This document shows, piece by piece, positions 56,062-64,000 of a stretch of DNA of 64,000 bases (positions within the stretch are counted from its first letter, which is position 1; the number at the start of each line of letters is the position of its first letter). The notes under the pieces are model-generated. The model made no database searches and was not told where the DNA came from. It saw only the letters and a list, made by a program, of their open reading frames with translations. Source of the stretch: Histoplasma ohiense (Eukaryota; Ascomycota; Eurotiomycetes; Onygenales; Ajellomycetaceae); the NCBI GenBank assembly GCA_017607445.1, contig JAEVHH010000003.1:3534001-3598000 (forward strand), written 5' to 3'. The position numbers and the translations under genes were made by a program.

Positions 56062-57807
56062 CTAAGTTTCAAATTCAGAAGCAGAAGCAGTATGAGGTCT
56101 GCTGCCATCACTACAAACAGCAGATAAAGACAATTTAATCTTCTTCAACTGTGACTGCCAGATAGAACTCTTTAACCCATCTCTTATTATTGAGAATATA
56201 TCCATTCCAATATTCAACTGAACCATCTGCTCATTTGTCATTGTCTGTATATGATTCAGTTCAAATTCTTCATTCTGAATAATGCTCTTTGCAGTTAAAA
56301 GAGCTTCTGCTCTTTGAGGTCTCTCTGTCATCAACCAGTTGAAGAACTCATCAATAAACAGATTCATGTGTTCACCAAACTGAGGGATTGAACTACTTCG
56401 AATAGGAGGCAGGTTTGGATTTGATGGCAGGTTTGAATTCGATGGCAGGTTCAGAATAGGAGACAGGTTTGGAATAGAAGACAGGTTCAGATTCAATGAC
56501 AGATTTGGATTTGATGACAGATTTGGATTCAATGGCAGGTTTGAATTCAATGGCAGGTTTGAATTCAGTCCTCTCATGCCTCCCATTCCTTCCATCATAT
56601 ATTTCATCACCATCACATTGATTATCTCACTTGAAGACACAATATTAGATGAAGGAGTTGAGGGAGGAAATATAACTGCTGGCATCTGAGATGTCTGTAT
56701 AGAAGGATTAGAAGCAGATATAGATTCACTTTTTTGTTCCTTCTTCTCCTTTCTATTCATTAATCTTTTTGTCATCTTTCTTGAGGGATTTTTAACTGTT
56801 GCATGTCCACATTCAACATCATCTATCCAACTGGCAATCTCACTACTCAGAAGTTGAATATGAGTATCATCAAAAGCTATCCAACAAGTACTCTGCTCAA
56901 AGTTATGACAATTCATCTTTTGACAATGCCAGTGAGCAGTTATCTCACACTCAATTCACAAAGAATCATGCTCATTTGACTGTTGATTTCAAGTCTTCTT
57001 CAGCTGCTGGCTAGTGGCTGTGGATCTTGTACACATAGGCAGCAGCTTTTTGTCATTGGATATTTCATGAATTCAAGGAGATTTGGCAGGATGATAGAGA
57101 GAGGATTTGGCAGATGATGAGATTACTTCTTCTTTGACATCTAATGCTCTTTTTGATGCCAATGTCTGGGTTGTTAATTGGGAATCCGACACTTCAATGA
57201 AAGCTGCAGGACCGTGTATTACAGAGGTGTTTGAGAATAGAGTTGAGATATCAAGAAGATTAAAAGAGATGGTAATCTTGATATTAAATTCACTCATCTT
57301 CTTCTTATATAACTTCTTCAGAAGAGTGATAATCTCTCTTCAATCTGTCTTCTTCTCAAGGATGATTTTGATTGAAGATTCACATTTGTTTGATGAGATG
57401 ACTGCTATACAATTTGCAACTTCTATCTTCTTGCAGTTCTGCTTCATAACATACTCTTCAGCTATTCTTTTTGCAGTATATTGGATATGATAGAAGCTGA
57501 CAGTCATATCATTTGTTGTGACATTCTGTAACTTGATCTTTATAGGCTTCTTTATTCCATTGATAATCACCCATTCATACAGCCTGAATGAGATCTCAGG
57601 CTCAGAGGTAGATGTTCACAGAAATTGAGGATCTTCTGACTGTGTCTTCTTCTTCTCCTTCTTCTTATCCTCCTTCTCATCATCAGTTGGATTCTTGTCA
57701 TTATCCGAAACATCCGGAACAGGCGGTTTGGGCAGACGAAGGTGAAGGGTAGTTGGAGTCCCTTTATGAGCTTGTGAGGCAGTAGAACGGTGGGTGTTGC
57801 GGGGCAT
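56062..57807 (-). pseudogene. Second, unknown gene of the mariner-like element, five in-frame TGA stops
   Basis: One continuous frame of 582 codons on the minus strand from the ATG in the right inverted repeat (MPRNTHRSTASQ) to a final stop at 56,062-56,064, interrupted only by five TGA codons. Visible parts: Lys/Glu-rich stretch (EDKKKEKKK) near 45-55; a mixed alpha/beta region (SFRLYEWVIINGIKKPIKIKL, MKQNCKKIEVANCIAV); a Cys/His cluster near 284-312 (IECEITAHWHCQKMNCH, then STCW) that could bind zinc; a basic patch (NPSRKMTKRLMNRKEKKEQK); about a dozen degenerate NLPxNPNLPxN units near 390-450; and a helical C-terminus (GEHMNLFIDEFFNWLM). I do not recognise the family. A regulator, DNA-binding cofactor or captured host gene are all possible. 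Confidence 0.75.
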
Positions 57808-58009
57808 ATTGGTGTATTTGATGATAAAGGTGCGTATTTGATGATAAAGGTGTGTATTTGATGATAAAGGTGCGTATTTGGATGAATTGGATGATATTTG
57901 AATGATTCTAGAGATATGTGGATATTTTGGTTATTTTTGCGGTGTTTTGCTATTATTTTTCAGGGGGTGGCAGAAAATTCTGTTTTCGCAAGCTTTACGT
58001 CCGCCACAA
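57801..58009 (-). repeat. right terminal inverted repeat (209 bp)
   Basis: Read on the minus strand it has three AAATACxCACCTTTATCATC units (the middle one CA for CG) and ends in ATATGCCCC, containing the start codon of the second gene at 57,805-57,807. Confidence 0.95.
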
Positions 58010-58011
58010 TA

Positions 58012-58441
58012 GGCCAGCAGCCAGCGCCAGCTCGACTACGTGGGCGTAGTTGCGCAATTATCCACAGCAGATCAAAAACTACATAACCGAAAGCCTTAGA
58101 CTCTGGTAGTTCGGTGATTCCATTTACGGGGAACTCTGTTCGGATCTTGTCCTGCTTTCACAAGTAGTTGTTCGTGTGCGGCATCAAAATTTCATTTCTA
58201 TTATCAGAGCATCTTCGCTAGCTCTTTTCTTTGTTTTGTCTTTCCTAGCTGCCAAGTTATATATCAATTGTACGTACATGTATGTAGTGGACATACATGA
58301 TATACATGGCATGAGATTTCTTGAATATATGAAATGTGATTGACATGAAAATGCTCTCGTTCGGTTTTTCTATATGGGCAATCGAACCAGCTACATTAAA
58401 CCACCAACACGGGGTTGAGTTCAGCCTGATCAACATACCAA
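58012..58441. other. spacer right of the mariner-like element
   Basis: No gene seen; includes the 3' flank of the SOD gene and a TACATGTA/ACATACATG-rich stretch near 58,272-58,312. Confidence 0.5.
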
Positions 58442-59266
58442 TTACATTAACGCCTTGAGGTCCTCAAAGCTGTCGGTGCTCTCTCCAAGGTATCGCTCCT
58501 CTGCTCCTTTCCAATTAATGACATTCCAAATATTCTCGACATAAGCGGCCTTCCCATTCAGGTACTGCAAATCACCACGGAAAGAATTTGATGTCAGTTT
58601 TAGAAATGAAACAAAATTTCAATAACAGGAGGATAGATAATATAATGCCCAAATCCAGCCTCACCTGCAAATAATATGCATGTTCCCACATGTCTACTGC
58701 AAAGATAGGCACTTGGTTCTTCGCAACGATATCCTGATCATGGGTGGTTACAATAGCCAGAGGCCCCTGATTTCCCTCACGGACCAACCAACCCCATCCA
58801 CTTCCACGAATTCCCAATAATGCCTCGTTAAATTTCTTCCGGAATGCACCAGCATCCTCTCCCCACTGTTGACGAATTGCCTCCCATAATCTCGGCGCGG
58901 CTTCAACCTTGGCTTCAGGGGAGTTAGCGGGGGCTATGCTTTGCCAGAGTAGTGTGTGATTGATATGTCCGCCGGCATTGAAATTGATGATCGCTTGAAT
59001 ATCAACCTGATTTCCAGCCTTCAACGCTGCCGCCCGGTCCTGAAGCGCCTTGTTGAGGTTCGTCACATAGGTGTTATGATGCTTCGCATGGTGAAGCTCC
59101 ATGATTTGTGCGGAGATGACCGGCTCGAGGGCCTTGTATCGAAAAGGGAGGCGTTTGATATCCCGATTTAGCCCCTGCCGCAGATGACACGAGGTGAGGT
59201 GGGGCAAAAGCGCTCACTTACATTATAGGCATAAGGGAGGCGCGGGAGCAAGTACTTCTGGGCCAT
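58442..59266 (-). CDS. Manganese/iron superoxide dismutase, probably cytosolic MnSOD
   Basis: Three minus-strand exons: 59222-59266 (MAQKYLLPRLPYAYN), 58665-59132 and 58442-58564; 211 aa with the acceptor before ALEPVIS. An alternative CAG acceptor at 59,175-59,177 would start exon 2 at 59,174 and add 14 residues (GLNRDIKRLPFRYK) not expected in the family; the family match favours 59,132, whose acceptor is the weaker AAG. Metal ligands: His in ELHHAKHHNTY, His in GGHINHTLLW, Asp and His in AVDMWEHAYYLQ. It lacks a mitochondrial presequence, so it is a cytosolic-type MnSOD. C-terminal NIWNVINWKGAEERY is normal. The DxWEHAYYLQ set and the DQD in TTHDQD fit manganese use. Confidence 0.91.
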
Positions 59267-61140
59267 GGCTGTCTCGGGGTGGCTGGGCGGGCAGAGACCG
59301 TGAACCAAATGAGCAGAAGATGGTATGTGGCTTGTGTGCACGAAGATATCTTAAAAAATGGTGTATAAAAGACACTTTAAGGAAAGGGAAATGAAACGAA
59401 ATTATCTACTCTGTATATTATTCAGCATTGGTGGTTGAAAACATACTTCATGGAGCCAGGAGTCGGCTCGGAGCGTTTCTCCAGTCAGGATGCAGATAAT
59501 TTGCTCACTTTGCGTAAGTGATTTCAGATAAAGTTCAGGAATATGCTCAAACGACCCCAGATATAAGATATATATAGCACACCGCTTTGGATATCCAGGG
59601 CCACGGAAGGGGGTCAAGGCGGACAACCTGAGAAGCTGGTTGATACAGGAGTATATATTTATATACCCAGGATAGTTGTATGAATGTTGGTTTATGACCT
59701 TTTCCATTCAAGCGCCGGAATCAACTTAACTACACGAAACTACACTCCTGATATCACGGATGTAAGGCCTTTCTTGCAGTGAATCCTCGTCCCTGTACCC
59801 AAAGCACACTCCGGCAAGGCAGAGGCTATTAAACGGTCCAATATTAGAACATGTGCAACGGCTCTTCCGCTAGAACCAGCAAAGGAGGAGCCACGGTCTT
59901 TCTTCGTCCCGTAAACTCGGAAGAAAGTAATGCTCCAGTCGACTACCAGATCACTCTTCAAAAACATCGCTCTGCCGAAGCGGAGGGGATCCATTTCTCT
60001 ATCAAAAGGCCAGCTAACGGGCCATTAGAACAAGAGCAGACCCAACCCTGTCCCGTAGAGGCCTTTCGGGACTGTTGGGTTGAAATATAGTAAGTATGTT
60101 TTCAGCAGGAGTCCATTCCCGGGGGAAACCTACATACAGCCTGCTATTTACAGCACCTAACAGCTAGCAATCCTTCAACAGCCCTGACGGCGACCTGACA
60201 CCCTCGCAGCACCGAGACAGAGTCCCTCCCCTCCACCGTTTCCCGCTCCAGAATCTCACACGCCGGGAGGATCTCGAGGACATCTCGCCCACCACTCTAG
60301 CCAGCATGAAGCTGATACCTGATCAGAATAACCTTGGCTCAGTAAACTGGAAGTTGCGGCTTGATGCGTGCGAAACGGGCGTGATAGGGCGGCGGATGTC
60401 GATTGTTAGTGCGACGGGTCTGAGAGTTGCCGAGGGGATTATTGGCTGGAACTGATGGAGAAGTCTCGTACATGCATACATACATCTATCTATACTTGAA
60501 TATTACCGCCCACTGTCCGCTGGTCGGGCCGTGGAGTCTTAAGCAAATATGAGCCCGGTTCAGAAAACAATGCATTCATGAATTGGTTAGGGAGTGGTAA
60601 TTAGAGGCGTTGTTTGGCTGGTATAAATATTTTCTGCTCGGTCCTCGGTTCTTTATTGGATCATCACCTTTGATATTATGGTGAATTTCCAAATTTTTTT
60701 AAAAAAAAAGTAGTCCCGGATTATTCTCCTATTGATTCAAACTTTACGAGCGGGCATTTGATGGAAGCGAAGTGTTTTGCCTTCAAACGACGGTTTCATC
60801 CCAGTGTTTTAACAACCAAATGAAGTATCACTTTTTCAGTCTTCCACGGGCCGCGGCGACTCCAAGCTGAATTTTAACGTTAACATTTCAAACACCTGGA
60901 ATATCGTTTATCAATAACAGCCAATTCTTGGTTCGGCCAGCTTCATAAAGCTTAGAAATTCTAGCCCTGGAACGCATGCGCTTCCTCCTCCCTCCCGGCC
61001 CTCAAAGCTTCACAGTAGTAACTTCGTCCCAACAGGCGTATCATACCACTCTCAGAAATCTCCTCATTTCATCGAACTGCCACTAGCTCACTAGATAAAT
61101 AGTAGGAATAATAAATAGAATGTGGTCCCAACTTTCCTCC
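59267..61140. other. 1.9-kb spacer without supported gene
   Basis: Lies upstream of the SOD gene and downstream of the asparagine synthetase gene. Open frames up to 101 codons exist (59,402-59,707 minus; 59,740-59,994 minus; 59,851-60,090 plus) but overlap on opposite strands and match nothing known. The SOD promoter must be in the first few hundred bases. No repeat ends or RNA gene seen. Confidence 0.5.
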
Positions 61141-63386
61141 TCAGCGAATATTGTCCGCCTCCTCAGCCCTTTTGACACCCAGCCGTTGTGAAAGAGCAAC
61201 CCACGAACCAGCACACACCAATGTACGGAACGCCATTCTATCTGCGTTATCACCGAATGCTCGACCTAGGGCCCGTTCGACTACACTATAATCGACAAAG
61301 CCCAGGTTTTCAACAGCATCACGAGTCAATAGCTTTTCAAACAAGCAGTGCAGGGGCCCCTTTTTGGGCCAGGTTACAGGCGCCATAAACGGTCGTTTCT
61401 TCATTCGGTATACCTCGTCCGTAATGTACGGCCGAACCGCCTCACGCAGGATCCATTTCTCTGTCATCGACTGCAGGACCGAACCGGCATGGTCCCAAAG
61501 TTCGCCGTTCTGGAGAGCCGCCGTCGCTTGTTTGGGAGTATAGGCGATTTTGACACTTGGGGGAAGACCGTTCACGTACTCAGTGAGGATATGATCCAGG
61601 AATGGTGTGCGTCCCTCAACACTGTGGGCCATTTCGACGCGGTCTCCCAAACCTGGGATGATAATGTTGGGTAGGCCGCTTTTATTCCACATGTAGAGGG
61701 ATGTGTGCAGCGGATGCCATGTTGAGCGCATCTTGGCCCGGACTTCACGCGAATGCGATTCCATTACCGTCTTCCTGATATCGTACGCATGGCTACCGTC
61801 GCGTGTCCATGATGAGTAAATCTCTGCGGATGGTTGTGCCATCATCGATATTATCCTAGGCATTGTGCAGCCGTTGGCGTCGGAAAGAAATTCATCATTT
61901 CCGTTTCCATCGTGAATGGGGACTCCAAACATGCGGAAAATAGCGTTTGTCTCGTCAAAGACTTTCTTTCGCAGCTGCTGGTGGAACTCACCCGATGAGA
62001 GTGGTGAGTCCGGTTGAGTTTGGTCCGGTTCCAGCAGGAGGTCCTGCGGAAAGTAGGCGTATCCCGCGAAGTGTTCGTCAGCTCCCTCACCTGTGAGGAC
62101 AACTTTGACCCCATTCTCTTGTGGAAGCGTCGATAATGCAAACTTCGCGACAAAGTTGAGATCGCTGTTGTGGTGTTCACAATGGTATGCCGCATCAGTA
62201 AAGTTTTCCGCTAGGGTGGCTTCGTCAACGACCTTCTTAGTAGATTCAACCCCCAACCATTTGGCTGTCCGATCAGCGACATCTGTAGAAATGTGGAGTC
62301 AATCATCGGTCAAAAACTTTTATTGTTCGAACGGGGTCACGTACCCGACTCATCATAGCCCGACTTCTTTGGAAACTCCACACTAAAGCACGCCACTCTC
62401 GTTGCTGCTTGGCTGCCGATTTTGACATGGTCTTGTTTCGCAAGATGCGTTGCGATTCCTGCAATAGAAGAAGAGTCGATACCGCCTGATAGATATACGC
62501 CAACAGGAACGTCCGCGCGAAGTCGCAGCCGGACCGCCTCAACCAGCCGCTCGCGGACTTGAATTACCATTTCATCAATGCTCCGCGTGTCAGGTTTGTT
62601 CTATGCTGTTGTGAGCTTCATACTTGGCCATTTCAATCAGGAATGGTTCTTTACCTTGTCTACATAGGCTGAATCCCAGTATTGATGTATTTCAACCCCC
62701 GTTTTGGATATTTCAAGCCAATGTCCGGGTGGCACCTTTTTGACACCTTTGAAATATGTTCTGTCGTCAACACTCCAACCGCTCTCGACAATGGACGCAA
62801 CATCCCATTCCGGCTTCCAGCCTAACGGCAAGAACGCTTTTGACTCCGCTGCCAGCAGTATTCTATCACCAACAGTCGTCCAATACAGTGGTTTAATTCC
62901 AAACCTATCTCTCACAGCAATCACCTTTTCGCATCCCTCGCGGCTGTCGTAGAGCACAAATGCAAATTCACCCCGTAGGTGTTTGAAAAACTCCGGACAG
63001 CCGTAGATTTTGTAGAGAGCTAGGACGAGTTCGCTGTCGCTTTGACCATGGAATTTATAGCCGTGAATTGTGGCGCATATGCCCCGTAGACGGTCAAAGT
63101 CGTAGATCTCGCCGTTGACAATGGCGTGGATTTGCCCATCATCGCTGGATAGCGGTTGCGCGCCGCTGGGGGTCAGATCGTTGATGGAAAGTCGGCAATG
63201 ACCAAGTCCAACGCTGCCATCCACGTTGACCCAAACGCCAGAGCCATCCGGTCCACGGTGTTTTATTTTCTCAAGCGATGCTTGAAGCTTGCAAGTCAGA
63301 GACTCAACAGTGGGGTGGGTTCTACCACTAGCATCTCCTGACCCACGGCCTAGAGGCAGGGCAATACTTGCCGTAATGCCGCACAT
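61141..63386 (-). CDS. Asparagine synthetase (glutamine-hydrolysing), AsnB type
   Basis: Three minus-strand exons: 62655-63386, 62345-62600, 61141-62282 (709 aa). N-terminal class II glutaminase: catalytic Cys2 in MCGI, then RGPDGSGVW, NGEIYDF, and GQSDSELVLALY. C-terminal synthetase: ATP-pyrophosphatase loop SGGIDSSS in exon 2, FPKKSGYDES, then LTGEGADEHFAGY and EGRTPFLDH. It transfers the amide of glutamine to an aspartate-type substrate. Length is above that of yeast Asn1/2 (about 570) and is nearer to bacterial and secondary AsnB-like proteins in fungi, so the substrate could be other than aspartate. No clustered biosynthetic genes adjoin it. Confidence 0.92.
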
Positions 63387-64000
63387 TGTGGATGTCTATG
63401 CTGTATATCGATTCGTTGATGGTCTTTTTGGTTTGATTGGCAAAGAGAAGCATGATACACATATTGGAAATCACAGTCGCTCGAACGTATATATATAATA
63501 TATCCGGTTGAACGGGGACACCCCAACATCGCTTCATGTTCATAGGCCGTTTTCCAATCCTGTGTACGTCACGAGGCGCATGTAGGAGATCTTTCTGTTT
63601 TCCAAGTGGGGGAATTTCTTTTCACCCCGGCTGAGCCAATGGTGCGGGAGACTTGTTGAAACATCGTCTCCCCGCATTTTCTCGGCCGTTCTGTTCCCAT
63701 TGTGCTGGGTTGTCTAAAGAATGTGCCGTCCCGTAAACGATCACGTAATTCACCACGACCCTGATATAGCCTGATGTGGTGAGCACCAATTAGAATAGTG
63801 CGGCTTCGACCTTCATACGTTCATATATCTAGATATTCAGTGATCATGAGTGAAAATCAATCTGTTTTGACCACTTCAGTCATTGTTTCTTCTTCAAGTA
63901 TGAGCGAGTTGATGGCTGAGGCATAAGTCCATAATAGCCCTGGAGGAGTGTCATATCACATTCTAAAAGAGTCAAGGTCATTGGTGTGGCCCAAGGTCGC
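63387..64000. other. upstream region of the asparagine synthetase gene, to window end
   Basis: Promoter region of the minus-strand gene; contains a CCAAT at about 63,636 on the plus strand. No TGACTCA (Gcn4/CpcA) site was seen by eye. No gene seen. Confidence 0.5.

Larger units (their letters stand above)
54811..58009. mobile_element. Complete 3.2-kb Tc1/mariner-like element with two convergent genes
   Basis: Begins TTGTGGCGGACGTAAAGC and ends with its reverse complement, flanked on both sides by TA (54,809-54,810 and 58,010-58,011), the target duplication of the IS630-Tc1-mariner superfamily. Terminal inverted repeats are 189 bp (left) and 209 bp (right); the extra 20 bp is one more copy of an internal AAATACGCACCTTTATCATC unit. 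It carries a DD34E transposase (54,993-56,005, plus) and a long second frame of unknown function (56,062-57,807, minus), tail to tail with 56 bp between. Both start codons lie inside the inverted repeats. The interior (about 55,240 to 56,398) has no CpG at all, while the repeats still contain CpG. Non-autonomous now because both genes carry stops. Confidence 0.93.

Noticed and set aside
54993..57807. TGA recoding (readthrough or selenocysteine) to explain the ten TGA stops
   Set aside because: No other gene in the window uses in-frame TGA, and the element interior is CpG-free; decay of CGA codons is the simpler cause.
57898..58086. 62-codon plus-strand frame at the right end of the mariner-like element
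   Set aside because: It lies almost wholly in the terminal inverted repeat and continues into flanking DNA; no family match.
59740..60090. Overlapping opposite-strand frames in the SOD-asparagine synthetase spacer
   Set aside because: Both strands are open over the same bases, neither has a recognisable motif or splice context; chance frames are likelier.

Overview
The window is nuclear DNA of a filamentous ascomycete. Genes are interrupted by short GT-AG introns, and most have orthologues known from Pezizomycotina: a Ste7-type MAPKK, Pub1/TIA1-like RNA-binding protein, Mgm1 dynamin, Dug3, Dsc1, Zrg17, Shg1, MnSOD and asparagine synthetase. Long pyrimidine-rich leaders, microsatellites in introns and spacers, and CpG-depleted repeats next to ordinary genes fit Eurotiomycetes. 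An Onygenales (Ajellomycetaceae-like) source is my best inference but is not proven by the sequence. All exon limits given here were built by hand from reading frames, splice consensus and expected protein matches.

Layout. Positions 1.4-28 kb are housekeeping: MAPKK Ste7 (+), an IFRD-domain protein (-), an alpha-arrestin (+, apparent frameshift), an unassigned Asn/Gln/Ser-rich protein (-), the three-RRM protein Pub1 (+), a two-TM protein with a low-complexity N-terminus (+, apparent frameshift), Dug3 (-) and Mgm1 (+). Positions 28.5-36.6 kb mix a mitochondrial bS6 gene with lineage-specific genes (a 200-aa orphan, a degenerate HNH plus APH-kinase fusion, a 119-aa orphan), an inverted repeat, and a solo LTR with target duplication sitting in an older CpG-poor relic. 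Positions 37.9-51.8 kb are again conserved: glycine cleavage H protein, Dsc1 RING E3, Zrg17 zinc transporter subunit, a small complex-I-like protein, COMPASS subunit Shg1, a class-II-like eIF4E, and a NOPCHAP1-like protein. Positions 52.5-58 kb are decayed DNA: an SRPK-like kinase pseudogene and a complete 3.2-kb Tc1/mariner-like element. MnSOD and asparagine synthetase lie at the right end.

The most unusual object is the 54,811-58,009 element. It is bounded by TA, has terminal inverted repeats of 189 and 209 bp, and carries two convergent genes. One is a DD34E transposase with one intron; the other is a 582-codon frame of unknown function. Both start codons lie inside the inverted repeats, so both genes have the same promoter, leader and first codons. 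Each gene is broken by five in-frame stops, and all ten are TGA in a nearly CpG-free interior, as expected if CGA arginine codons decayed by C-to-T mutation at CpG.

Functional themes are mitochondrial upkeep (Mgm1, bS6m, H protein, a complex-I-like subunit), ER/Golgi homeostasis (Dsc1, Zrg17, arrestin), mRNA fate (Pub1, eIF4E-like) and signalling (Ste7). The genes are individually transcribed, with several divergent pairs sharing promoters; no operon-like or secondary-metabolite cluster is evident.
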